Source: Bacillota bacterium
Lineage (GTDB): Bacteria; Bacillota; Desulfotomaculia; Desulfotomaculales; Desulfallaceae
NCBI GenBank assembly: GCA_023439185.1
Contig: JAEXOR010000012.1
Coordinates: 1-24,711, forward strand
Direction of reading: 5' to 3'
DNA: 24,711 nucleotides
Shown here piece after piece: positions 12,763-20,266 of this stretch. The notes under the pieces were generated by a model that saw only the letters and a list, made by a program, of their open reading frames with translations, did not search any database and was not told the DNA's origin. Made by a program: the position numbers and the translations under genes. Every line of letters starts with the position of its first letter. Position 1 is the stretch's first letter.

Positions 12763-14460
12763 TTGTATAGTACGGAAAAACAGGCCGGTCCGGATTTAGT
12801 ACTGGCCTGTCAGGTTAACTCCTCCTTTGTAACCACTAAAAAATTGGAATCTTCTTTACAGCAGGTACTGGAAACATCGGTGCTGTCTTTTGATTTTGGA
12901 CGTGCTTCCCTGGTTTTAATCAGGGAAGGTAAACACCCCGTATGGTGGCATGCTGAGAAGTACAATGTTCCGGACGCTATCCCCCTCCGGAGTAACCGGG
13001 TTGATTTGTTCAATGAAGGATTAAACCTGTCCGATATTAAAGTCGGTAAATTTCTGGAATCAATACATCCTGTCGCCTATACGACCATGCCTGTTATTCT
13101 GCAGGCCGGCGACCCGTTGGGGACAATGGAAGTAGGAATTTTTAACACCGATTCCAGCACCGGCGAATACATGCTGAACAAGGCGGTATCACTGGGGCGG
13201 CATATAGCCGACACCATTCAGGAGTCGCTTTTTGAAGAGCAAAAGGATCGCTATTTTAGAAAACTGGCGGTCTGGCTGGAAATGGTCAGTACGATCAGTT
13301 CAACCCTGGATATTCAACAGGTGCTTCACGTGGTGACCCAGTTAACCGCAGATCTTTTTTCAGCCCGTTGTTGTATTTATATGCTTGACGAGCACACCCA
13401 GACAATTATCCCCGCCGTGGCGGTGGGTAGTTACGACAATAAGCTTAAGGAGAGGTTTAAAGCCCTGAAAAATTGCCGGCCCTTTCCCGCCCTGACCCGG
13501 GCCATGGAAACTCAGCGGCCGGTGATTGTTAACCCGGGCAATATCCAAAGCCTTTATCCCTCCAGCATCATTAAGGACTTTAATTATCGCTGGGTGATTG
13601 TGGCGCCCATTGTTAAACAGAATAAAGTGCACGGCCTGATGCAGGTGGACAGGCCGGACGCCATTACCGGATTTGATGCCGAAGCGACTGAAATAATTTT
13701 TACCATCGCCAGGACCACTGCCATCGCTCTTGAAAACGCCAAGCTGATTGAGGAACTCGGGCAGAAGGAGCAGTTGCTGCACCACCTGGTGGACAAAATA
13801 ATCACCGCTCAGGAAGATGAACGAAAAAGATTGGCTTCGGATCTGCACGACGGTATTATTCAGTCACTGATCGCTATTTGGTACCGTCTGCAGCGGATTA
13901 CCTCGGACTCCAACAGAGTTCCGGTTGGCGAATTGAATAACGAGATAACCAAGTTAACCAATATGCTGGGCGAGCAGATCCAGGATATTCGGCGTATTCT
14001 TTATGACCTGAGGCCGATCATTCTGGATAATTACGGTCTGGTTCCCGCCATTCAGTCTCACGCCGGTAAAATCCAAGAGCAAAACGGGATTAAAATCAAC
14101 CTGTCCATTAAGGGAGAAGAGTTAAGGTTTACCCCTCAGATTGAAATCACTCTGTTCCGCATTATCCAGGAGGCTTTAAACAATGTCGTCAAGCACTCCG
14201 GCGCCACAACGGTTGATATTGAATTTGCCGCCGATGAGTATAGAGTGCAAATGTCCATCAGGGATAACGGTACCGGGCTTAAGGAGGGGAAAGTGGAACT
14301 GCCTAAATCGGACGGCGGCCTGGGACTGGTGAGTATCCAGGAAAGAGCCCTTTTGTTAAACGGAACGTGTACAATTGAATCCTGGCCCGGCCAAGGCACC
14401 AGGATCAGAATTATTATTCCGATTAATAAGTATGACCATTTGGCGCCCAAAATTGATTAG
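12763..14460 (+). CDS. GAF-domain sensor histidine kinase (NarL/HisKA_3 class)
   Basis: A soluble sensor kinase of 565 residues; no membrane segment is visible. Counting from the proposed start, an N-terminal GAF-like region covers about 15-155 and a clearer GAF domain about 180-325, followed by a short helical linker. The HisKA_3 region has the phospho-acceptor His362 in DLHDGIIQS, and the HATPase domain has the N-box EALNNVVKH, DNGTG and GGLGL. An in-frame TTG at 12733 exists, but GGGAGGAGGG lies between it and the TTG at 12763, eight bases before the latter, so 12763 is the better start. It is followed 35 bp later by its response regulator and diverges from the beta-oxidation operon, which it may control. 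The signal is unknown. Confidence 0.92.
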   Translation: MYSTEKQAGPDLVLACQVNSSFVTTKKLESSLQQVLETSVLSFDFGRASLVLIREGKHPVWWHAEKYNVPDAIPLRSNRVDLFNEGLNLSDIKVGKFLESIHPVAYTTMPVILQAGDPLGTMEVGIFNTDSSTGEYMLNKAVSLGRHIADTIQESLFEEQKDRYFRKLAVWLEMVSTISSTLDIQQVLHVVTQLTADLFSARCCIYMLDEHTQTIIPAVAVGSYDNKLKERFKALKNCRPFPALTRAMETQRPVIVNPGNIQSLYPSSIIKDFNYRWVIVAPIVKQNKVHGLMQVDRPDAITGFDAEATEIIFTIARTTAIALENAKLIEELGQKEQLLHHLVDKIITAQEDERKRLASDLHDGIIQSLIAIWYRLQRITSDSNRVPVGELNNEITKLTNMLGEQIQDIRRILYDLRPIILDNYGLVPAIQSHAGKIQEQNGIKINLSIKGEELRFTPQIEITLFRIIQEALNNVVKHSGATTVDIEFAADEYRVQMSIRDNGTGLKEGKVELPKSDGGLGLVSIQERALLLNGTCTIESWPGQGTRIRIIIPINKYDHLAPKID

Positions 14461-14495
14461 TTGATTCAAGTCTGGAATGACGGAGGAGAGGTATT

Positions 14496-15173
14496 TTGGA
14501 CAAGATTAATTTAATGATCGTTGACGATCACCCCATGATCAGAGAGGGTTTGGCAACCATGTTGTGCACCTGTGAGGATATCCATATCGTGGGCAGTTGC
14601 GAAGACGGCGAGGAAGCAAACCGGATGGCCGGCACGGCGAACCCCGACGTAATCCTGATGGATATTCAAATGGGAACCACCAATGGCATTGACGTGGCTA
14701 AGCAGATTATCGAGAAATGCCCGGAAATCAAAGTCATATTCCTAACCGTTTTTGAAGACACCGAGTTTATGCGGCTGGCTTTGCAAGCCGGAGCAAATGG
14801 GTATATTTTAAAGCATGTTTCCAGGGAAAAACTGATTGATTCCATTCGCCGGGTTTATATGGGGGAAAAAATAATTGATCCGTCGGTTATTAACACCATC
14901 GTCAATGACTATATCAAATTATCTAAAATAGCCGGCCAACAGGATGACGGCAAAGCGCAAACGATCCAGTTCACTCCCCGGGAAAAGGAAATCTTTTTTC
15001 ATCTGACCAAGGGGATGACCAACAAAGAAATTTCAGTGGTAACGCACCTTTCCGTGGATACCATAAAAACGCACCTGCGCAATATATACCGCAAACTAAA
15101 CGTAAAAAACCGTTCCCAGGCGATCAACCAGGGAACGAAGTACTTGAATCTAAATTTCAATCGCGATCTTTAA
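14496..15173 (+). CDS. NarL/FixJ-family response regulator
   Basis: A 225-residue two-component regulator. The receiver domain has the acidic pair Asp10/Asp11, the phospho-acceptor Asp56 in LMDIQMG, Thr84 and Lys106. The LuxR-type helix-turn-helix covers about 155-215 (FTPREKEIFFHLTKGMTNKEI... then IKTHLRNIYRKLNV). It starts with TTG at 14496, and GGAGGAGAG sits five bases upstream. It follows the histidine kinase gene at 35 bp and surely forms a pair with it. It ends 28 bp from the convergent DUF2179 gene, with no clear terminator between them. Target genes are not shown by the sequence; the divergent hydratase operon is the nearest candidate. Confidence 0.95.
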   Translation: MDKINLMIVDDHPMIREGLATMLCTCEDIHIVGSCEDGEEANRMAGTANPDVILMDIQMGTTNGIDVAKQIIEKCPEIKVIFLTVFEDTEFMRLALQAGANGYILKHVSREKLIDSIRRVYMGEKIIDPSVINTIVNDYIKLSKIAGQQDDGKAQTIQFTPREKEIFFHLTKGMTNKEISVVTHLSVDTIKTHLRNIYRKLNVKNRSQAINQGTKYLNLNFNRDL

Positions 15174-15201
15174 TTTTCTGTTCGGGTATGCCCGCCGGCC
15201 G

Positions 15202-15741
15202 CTACTTGCCTTTTTTGACCGGAAACACGCCGCCGTGAATTCGTCTGGCATCGGAAACATTGAAAAAGGCATTGGGACAAATGTTATTGATTATGGCCAG
15301 CGCCTTATTCAGGTCTTTGCGTTTAATCATCACGAACAGCATGGTTCTTTCGCCGTCTCTGCCGCACCCCTGTACCGAGGTGACGCCAAAGCCTTCCTCG
15401 CGCATCAAGCCCGTAAATTCTTCCGCCATATCCTTGGGCGGGATAATATGAATTGATAAAAACCCGATCGCCAGCTTGGATTCAATGACGCTGCCCAAGT
15501 AGTTCCCGGCGGCGAAACCGCCCGCGTAAGCGATGATTTTCCCCGGATCCGTCAAACCGCCCTTTAACACCTCGTTAAGCGCCAGTACAAATATTGATAC
15601 CTCAAAAAACCCGATCACCGCCGCCCATATGCGTCGATCCCGCATTAGCATCAGTATGCGCAGCACATCCAGTGACATATCCGCCACACGGGCAAAAAAA
15701 ATAAACAAATAAGCATAAATGATGGGAAGCCATTGTTCCAT
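15202..15741 (-). CDS. UPF0316/DUF2179 membrane protein
   Basis: A 179-residue protein with three predicted N-terminal membrane helices (about 5-25, 38-58 and 66-86) and a soluble C-terminal DUF2179 domain (about 105-170). The segment REEGFGVTSVQGCGRDGERTMLFVMI is split here: EEGFGVTSVQGCGRDGE then RTMLFVMIKRK. This matches the UPF0316 (B. subtilis YebE-like) layout; DUF2179 domains have a PII-like fold and are thought to bind small ligands. No function is established. ATG at 15741 with GGAGG nine bases upstream. It follows the glycosyltransferase gene by 65 bp, so it may be co-transcribed. Confidence 0.85.
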   Translation of the reverse strand: MEQWLPIIYAYLFIFFARVADMSLDVLRILMLMRDRRIWAAVIGFFEVSIFVLALNEVLKGGLTDPGKIIAYAGGFAAGNYLGSVIESKLAIGFLSIHIIPPKDMAEEFTGLMREEGFGVTSVQGCGRDGERTMLFVMIKRKDLNKALAIINNICPNAFFNVSDARRIHGGVFPVKKGK

Positions 15742-15806
15742 TTGCCCAATCCTCCGTAATAATAAAGCCGTAAAGCGGGAGGCACCGCCAGTCTTGCTTT
15801 AAATAT

Positions 15807-16985
15807 CTAGTTTAGGGCGGAAGTCTGCGGTTTTTGTCCCTTCTTTTGGATGACCTCACGGTAACATTCCAGCAATCGGCTGGTACAGTTGTACGCGGAG
15901 ATCTTCTCCGCGTTTACGGCGGCGTTTTGGCCCAGAGTATGCAGCAGGTGCGGATCTTCCAGCAGCAGTTTTATTCTGTTTACAAACTGCTCCCTGTCCA
16001 AATCCGTAAGGAATCCGTCTTTGCCGTCCTCAACCATTTCGGAAACACCGTTTGCCCTGACTGCCACCACCGGTAATCCCGCTGTTTTAGCCTCTCCTAT
16101 TACCAGCCCCTGGGTTTCGGTAACCGAGGCGAAAGCAAATATATGAGCGCTATTATAGGCCAGGGCTGTTTCTTCACCTGTAAGGGTGCCGGTAAAAACG
16201 ACCTGTTCGGCGATGCCCAGTTCGCGGCATTTTTTTCCCAGGGCCTCTTTTTCCGGCCCGTTGCCCACCAGTACCAGCCTGATATCGTGGTATGCGGCGG
16301 CAATTTCTTTAAAGCTATCGATGATAAACCCGAAGTTTTTTTCTTTGCCCAGGCGCCCCACGGACATAATTATTTTAGCCGCCGGATCAATGTTGAATTT
16401 GGTTTGCAGCCAGTTCCTTTGCTCCTTGCGGAAGTCTTCAAGCTTGATACCGGTGGGGATGACACAGATGTCGGTCGCCACTCCCCAGTTTTTCAGGTGG
16501 CTTGTTATAACCCCTGTTGGTACGATTACCAGGTCACAGTGATTACAAAACTCTGCGCAAAACTTTTTGGTTATCTCTTTGGTCAGGTTTTGCCCGAATG
16601 GAACATAATGCACATACTGATCATAAAGCGTGTGAAAAGTAAAAACCAAAGGCAGGTTCAATTTTTTTGCCCACTTGGCTCCCAACCGGCCCAGCATAAA
16701 AGGTGAATGCACATGGATGATATCCAGGTCAAGCTTCTTAAGCATGGGGCGTAACCGGATGGAAATGGGTACTGCCAGTGCGAAACCGTTGTTTGTCGGC
16801 GCCGGTATGGATGAAAACCTAAAAACACGTTGTTCATTACTCATGCAGTTGGGGTAGTCGGGAGCAAAAATATATGTTTCGTGACCCTGAGCCTGGAGTT
16901 CTGCCGAGAATGTTTCGATGGATCTTACGACCCCGCTGGTGTAAGGCCGATAGCTGTCGGTAAAAATACCAATTTTCAGGCCCAA
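15807..16985 (-). CDS. GT4-family glycosyltransferase (diacylglycerol glucosyltransferase-like)
   Basis: A 392-residue GT-B retaining glycosyltransferase. The N-terminus GIFTDSYRPYTSGVVRSI is typical of the group that includes 1,2-diacylglycerol 3-glucosyltransferases and mannosyltransferases acting on lipids. The donor-binding part shows SVGRLGKEKN (208-217) and the GT4 E-x7-E motif ETQGLVIGE (Glu290, Glu298). The predicted role is transfer of a sugar from a nucleotide sugar to a lipid or glycan at the inner membrane face; the acceptor is not determined. TTG start at 16985 with AAAGGAG nine bases upstream. A hypothetical secreted protein is encoded 46 bp upstream and a DUF2179 protein 65 bp downstream. 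Confidence 0.9.
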   Translation of the reverse strand: MGLKIGIFTDSYRPYTSGVVRSIETFSAELQAQGHETYIFAPDYPNCMSNEQRVFRFSSIPAPTNNGFALAVPISIRLRPMLKKLDLDIIHVHSPFMLGRLGAKWAKKLNLPLVFTFHTLYDQYVHYVPFGQNLTKEITKKFCAEFCNHCDLVIVPTGVITSHLKNWGVATDICVIPTGIKLEDFRKEQRNWLQTKFNIDPAAKIIMSVGRLGKEKNFGFIIDSFKEIAAAYHDIRLVLVGNGPEKEALGKKCRELGIAEQVVFTGTLTGEETALAYNSAHIFAFASVTETQGLVIGEAKTAGLPVVAVRANGVSEMVEDGKDGFLTDLDREQFVNRIKLLLEDPHLLHTLGQNAAVNAEKISAYNCTSRLLECYREVIQKKGQKPQTSALN

Positions 16986-17031
16986 TGGCGGTCACTCCTT
17001 TCATCAAACATTATATGCTGCCGTGAGGTGT

Positions 17032-17481
17032 CTAACCGGGTAGCGGCGATATAATATCCATGCGGGTTATGCGCCAGCCATCAGTGGTGTTGTGTAATTC
17101 AACCACTGCCGAACCATGCCCGTCATTTGCCCCATCCGGATTTTTTTCATAGAACAAGGCCAAAACCAGGGCAGTTTTTCCATCGTTATAAACAATATGA
17201 CAATTGGAGACAAAAGTCAAGGCGTGCCAGTCGGTGCATACGCTTCTGAATTGTTTAACCGAATTGACGACTTCCGGCAACAGCTTGCCGGCGTACATGC
17301 CGCCGAGCTTTTCTTCGTAGTCTGGTTCATTTACCCAACCATTATACTCCAGCGCTTCCTGAACCAATTGTTTAATTATAGTTGCGTCACCTGTTTCGCA
17401 TGTCGTATCGGATGAAAAACCGGCCGGGCAGTTTAAAGCCAGGCAAAACAATATGAGCAGAGGTGTGGAAAAGAGTTTCAA
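17032..17481 (-). CDS. Secreted hypothetical protein
   Basis: A 149-residue protein that I do not recognise. The N-terminus (MKLFSTPLLILFCLALNC) is a signal-peptide-like stretch of about 20 residues; the LALNC end is not a good lipobox, so a SPase I site near residues 23-25 is more likely. The mature part contains Cys28, Cys82 and Cys94, which could form disulphides, and ends in VVELHNTTDGWRITRMDI, a pattern seen in NTF2-like or lumazine-binding-like small domains. This is only a resemblance. TTG start at 17481, with GGAGG eight bases upstream. That SD is paired inside a 20-bp perfect hairpin (17490-17541), so translation may be controlled. Confidence 0.75.
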   Translation of the reverse strand: MKLFSTPLLILFCLALNCPAGFSSDTTCETGDATIIKQLVQEALEYNGWVNEPDYEEKLGGMYAGKLLPEVVNSVKQFRSVCTDWHALTFVSNCHIVYNDGKTALVLALFYEKNPDGANDGHGSAVVELHNTTDGWRITRMDIISPLPG

Positions 17482-17489
17482 GGGCTTCG

Positions 17490-17541
17490 CCTCCGGAAAA
17501 ATATGTTAACCTTACTAAATATTAACATATTTTTCCGGAGG
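17490..17541 (-). promoter_or_regulatory. 20-bp perfect hairpin that masks a Shine-Dalgarno site
   Basis: Arms 17490-17509 and 17522-17541 are exact reverse complements over 20 bp with a 12-nt loop. In the minus-strand RNA the 3' arm ends in CCGGAGG, which is the SD of the gene starting at 17481, and it pairs with CCTCCGG at the 5' end of the hairpin. No T-run follows on either strand, so it does not look like an intrinsic terminator. It could be a translation switch, an RNase III site, a double operator or a remnant of a small mobile element. Confidence 0.7.
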
Positions 17542-17586
17542 TTGCACCCTAAACCCGTCTAAAACTTATGTCAAGCAATTCCGGAC

Positions 17587-18462
17587 TTATAGTCTTCTGC
17601 TTTTTTCCGGTCTTAACGGGATTTCGTCCGGTTTGGTAATTGCCTTATCCAGCAGGGCGACCAGTTTATCCCGGTCTTTGTTCAGGGTACCGCCCAGAGG
17701 CAGGTAGTTTGACGCATGGTTGGCGCGGAAAACGCAATTGGTTAAGTTTACATTTTCCAGCAGGCATTTAAGTTCTTTTAAAAATCCCATTGTATCGGGT
17801 ACTTGAAATTCCCCTTGTTGAATTTTGCGATACAACGGGGTGTTGCGCAGTACCATCAGGGTAAGCGCCCCGGCGTAATTAGGGTCGATGGCGCTTAACA
17901 CCCCGGCGGTGTCGACGGCGTGCTCGCGCCACAAAGCCGTACCGCCCAGGCCGTTGATGATGGTCACTGAGAGTTCAAACCCCGCTCCTATGGCTTTGCG
18001 GCCCGCCTCGATCATTTGCGCGGCGGTTACACCTTTGCATACCGCCTGCAAAATTTCTTCATTGCCGCTCTCCAAACCCATATACAGCATGGTCACGCCT
18101 GATTGACGGATATTATTCAGTTCTGCCGGAGTTTTGTCCAGAATGTCCAGCGGTCCGGCATACATGCTGATCCTTTCCAGCCCGGGAAATTTTTCGTACA
18201 GGCGTTCCGCCGTCTGAATAATCAGCGGGGCCGGCGCCGACAGCGCGTCTCCGTCGGCCAGGAAAATCTTTTGCACGCCGGTCATTTGCAGCGCGCAATG
18301 GTCAATATCGTTCTTAATTTCTTCCCACGATTTGACGCGAAACTTTTTACTCCTGAATGAGCCGCAAAAAGTACAGGCGTTGTGCCGGCACCCGATGGTT
18401 AATTGCAGGATCAGGCTGAATGCTTCGCTGGGCGGTCTGAATACAGGCGGTTCCAAATGCAT
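17587..18462 (-). CDS. Radical SAM protein
   Basis: A 291-residue radical S-adenosylmethionine enzyme. The iron-sulphur cluster motif is GCRHNACTFC with Cys25, Cys30 and Cys33, a CX4CX2C spacing rather than the commonest CX3CX2C. GLESGNEEIL follows in the radical SAM core, as does a C-terminal FRANHASNYLPLGGTL segment seen in a group of uncharacterised bacterial homologues (Elp3/COG1032-like). Substrate unknown. An open frame continues to 18582, but the ATG at 18462 has GGGAGG five bases upstream and the family N-terminus starts there, so the extra 40 residues are rejected. It lies between the ComFB-like gene (76 bp) and the secreted protein gene (105 bp). Confidence 0.88.
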   Translation of the reverse strand: MHLEPPVFRPPSEAFSLILQLTIGCRHNACTFCGSFRSKKFRVKSWEEIKNDIDHCALQMTGVQKIFLADGDALSAPAPLIIQTAERLYEKFPGLERISMYAGPLDILDKTPAELNNIRQSGVTMLYMGLESGNEEILQAVCKGVTAAQMIEAGRKAIGAGFELSVTIINGLGGTALWREHAVDTAGVLSAIDPNYAGALTLMVLRNTPLYRKIQQGEFQVPDTMGFLKELKCLLENVNLTNCVFRANHASNYLPLGGTLNKDRDKLVALLDKAITKPDEIPLRPEKSRRL

Positions 18463-18497
18463 GGCGTCCTCCCTGAAAGTTGTTTTAAAGCTGTTTT

Positions 18498-18518
18498 GGG
18501 CGCCCGCAAGAGGCGCCC
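18498..18518 (-). repeat. GC-rich intercistronic hairpin before the radical SAM gene
   Basis: GGGCGCC (18498-18504) and GGCGCCC (18512-18518) form a perfect 7-bp stem with a 7-nt loop. On the minus strand it is followed by AAAA, on the plus strand by TTACGG, so there is no terminator T-run. It lies 20 bp after the ComFB-like stop codon. It may protect mRNA ends or set the expression ratio. Confidence 0.5.
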
Positions 18519-18538
18519 TTACGGCACAGCGGGCTCTA

Positions 18539-18811
18539 TTAATGCCGTGGTTGCTTATGTACCTTTTGGATAGCTGAAGCAATGGCGGCGATAACCTGGG
18601 CTTTGCCCCCGACTAGCTCGTAAACAGCGCCGGTAATTATGGTTCCCTGTTCCGTAACTACATATTTGACCGGGAGGTTATTCAGGGCCAGGGCCATGAT
18701 GTCGTCAATGCAGCGCTCGCACCGGCAAATACCGGGATTACTGCTGGCGTAGCTGTCTAAAACTTCATCCAGCAGCGCCCTGACGGCAACTTCCGGGTAA
18801 TTAACAATCAC
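18539..18811 (-). CDS. ComFB-like protein (late competence development family)
   Basis: A 90-residue protein with the ComFB family pattern: an N-terminal helical part, then ICRCERCIDDIMALALNNLP (28-47), which holds Cys29, Cys31 and Cys34, and then a KYVVTEQG segment. Family members bind metal through these cysteines, and ComFB-domain proteins in cyanobacteria have been reported as cyclic-nucleotide receptors; whether this one is such a receptor is not known. No other competence gene is nearby, so a role in DNA uptake is not supported here. GTG start at 18811 with AGGGAG eight bases upstream. It follows the phosphofructokinase gene at 39 bp. Confidence 0.8.
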   Translation of the reverse strand: MIVNYPEVAVRALLDEVLDSYASSNPGICRCERCIDDIMALALNNLPVKYVVTEQGTIITGAVYELVGGKAQVIAAIASAIQKVHKQPRH

Positions 18812-18826
18812 TTCTATCGCTCCCTT

Positions 18827-18849
18827 TCACTTCCCGATCAAGGAAGTGA
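18827..18849 (-). repeat. Hairpin between the pfk stop codon and the ComFB-like gene
   Basis: TCACTTCC (18827-18834) and GGAAGTGA (18842-18849) form a perfect 8-bp stem with a 7-nt loop. It starts one base after the pfk stop codon on the minus strand and ends one base before the AAGGGAG SD of the next gene. No T-run follows, so read-through is expected. It could protect or process the transcript. Confidence 0.5.
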
Positions 18850-18850
18850 C

Positions 18851-19948
18851 TTATATCCCCAGACTAATGCCCAACTGCCTGGCCACCCGGACTATTTCAC
18901 CGTCAACAGGAACGGTGCGCAACTCGCCAACAGCATCCGCCAGCGGAACTGAATCAATGTTCTGGCCTTTTAAACAGCACATCCGCCCAAAGCTGCCTTC
19001 CGCCACCAGATCCACGGCGCCCACACCGTAACGGGTAGCCAGGATACGGTCAAAGGCGGTGGGTGAACCGCCTCTTTGCAGGTGCCCCAGGACAGTCACC
19101 CTGCTTTCCTTGCCGGTGGATGATTCAATGGCCCGGGCTACCGCGTCGCCGATGCCGCCAAGCCGGATGGGGTCAAAACTGCCCTCGACCATCTGTTTGA
19201 CAACCATCTCACCATCTTTAGGTTTAGCGCCTTCAGCCACGACAATGATGCTGAACCTTTTCCTCTCCTTGCTGCGGGCGTTGATTTTCTCAACCACCAC
19301 GTCAATATCGTAAGGGATTTCCGGAATCAGAATAACGTCCGCTCCGCCGGCCAGTCCCGAGTATAACGCTATCCAGCCGGCGTAACGGCCCATTACCTCC
19401 AGCACCATCACCCGGTGATGGGATTCGGCGGTGGTATGCAGCTTATCCAGCGCTTCTGTTGCAGTGGCCAGGGCGGTATCAAAACCGAATGTTTGATCGG
19501 TGGCGGAAAGGTCATTATCGATTGTTTTGGGCACCCCCACTACCTTGAGGCCCTGACCGTACAATTCATTGGCAATGGCCAGACTGCCGTCGCCGCCAAT
19601 AACCACAAGCGCTTCAATACCGTGGATGCTGATATTTTCAAAAACCCGATCCGATACATCGGAGTATTTTATTTCATCACCCTTGGTGACCGGGTAATGA
19701 AACGGATTGTCCCGGTTAGTGGTACCCAGGATAGTACCGCCGATGGGCAGGATGCCCCCGACGCCGGTTTCAGTCAGTTCCCTGGCCTGGTTTTTAATCA
19801 GCCCGCCGAAACCGTTTTCGAAACCCACCACCGACATGTTGTAAACCCTGGTCGCTGTTTTAACAACGGCCCGGATGACCGCGTTCAGCCCGGGCGCGTC
19901 TCCTCCGCCGGTTAGTATGCCGATTCTTTTTACGGCTGACTTGCTCAC
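18851..19948 (-). CDS. pfkA: 6-phosphofructokinase
   Basis: A 365-residue phosphofructokinase that phosphorylates fructose 6-phosphate in glycolysis. It has GILTGGGDAPGLNA (10-23), GGDGS (118-122), PKTIDND (140-146, catalytic Asp144) and MGRYAG (186-191). The GGDGS glycine is the ATP-type residue, whereas the Lys of PKTIDND is the one usually seen in PPi-type or mixed groups, so the phosphoryl donor is left open. The open frame reaches back to 20023, but that part crosses a strong terminator. GTG at 19948 has GGGGAGG seven bases upstream and gives the family N-terminus. Only about 35 bp separate the terminator from this start, so its promoter is unclear. Confidence 0.93.
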   Translation of the reverse strand: MSKSAVKRIGILTGGGDAPGLNAVIRAVVKTATRVYNMSVVGFENGFGGLIKNQARELTETGVGGILPIGGTILGTTNRDNPFHYPVTKGDEIKYSDVSDRVFENISIHGIEALVVIGGDGSLAIANELYGQGLKVVGVPKTIDNDLSATDQTFGFDTALATATEALDKLHTTAESHHRVMVLEVMGRYAGWIALYSGLAGGADVILIPEIPYDIDVVVEKINARSKERKRFSIIVVAEGAKPKDGEMVVKQMVEGSFDPIRLGGIGDAVARAIESSTGKESRVTVLGHLQRGGSPTAFDRILATRYGVGAVDLVAEGSFGRMCCLKGQNIDSVPLADAVGELRTVPVDGEIVRVARQLGISLGI

Positions 19949-19982
19949 ATTATCGCCTCCCCAATGTAGTATGCGGCGCTTG

Positions 19983-20015
19983 AAAAAAAATACCGGCGCC
20001 TGACCGGTATTTTTT
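19983..20015 (-). terminator. Strong intrinsic terminator, probably bidirectional, before pfkA
   Basis: Perfect 12-bp arms, AAAAAATACCGG (19985-19996) and its complement (20004-20015), flank a 7-nt loop. On the minus strand the stem ends in a run of eight T (19990-19983). It closes the ddl-DUF2197-UPF0182-small-peptide transcript, and is also a good terminator sequence on the plus strand. Confidence 0.9.
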
Positions 20016-20063
20016 ATGCTCATATGTCAGTCTGCAACAACAATGCCAAATATAAAATCCGGT

Positions 20064-20213
20064 TTAGTGGTGCGCGTCACAGGAATGCTCTTGGGGTTTC
20101 CCGCTGGATTCATATTTCTTCCAGCCCAGGGCGAAGGCCCAACTAATGGCCAACATGCCCACGGTGGTTACGACACCGAATATGATTCCCTGCCACCAGC
20201 TTTCAAAAAACAT
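20064..20213 (-). CDS. Small single-pass membrane peptide, 49 residues, function unknown
   Basis: The peptide begins MFFESWWQGIIFGVVTTVG and has one membrane helix (about residues 8-30), then a basic-polar tail ending EHSCDAHH. The Cys and three His at the end could bind a metal. I do not recognise a family. The ATG at 20213 has AAGGAG nine bases upstream. A longer frame from a TTG at 20249 has no SD and is rejected. It is encoded 53 bp after the UPF0182 gene and ends about 50 bp before the strong terminator, so it is the last gene of that transcript and may work with the UPF0182 membrane protein. Confidence 0.65.
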   Translation of the reverse strand: MFFESWWQGIIFGVVTTVGMLAISWAFALGWKKYESSGKPQEHSCDAHH

Positions 20214-20266
20214 GCCCCTCGTCTCCTTCCCTTTAAAGGGTTTAGTCAAAGCAAAGCGTTACTTTA

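Noticed and set aside
15174..15201. Possible bidirectional terminator between the response regulator and DUF2179 genes
   Set aside because: Only a 4-bp CGGG/CCCG stem is present and no suitable T-run, so the call is not supported.
17490..17541. Hairpin as an intrinsic terminator of the radical SAM gene
   Set aside because: No T-run follows the stem on either strand, and its arm contains the SD of the next gene.
19949..20023. N-terminal extension of the phosphofructokinase frame
   Set aside because: It would start inside the strong terminator at 19983-20015 and has no SD; GTG at 19948 has an ideal SD and matches the family start.
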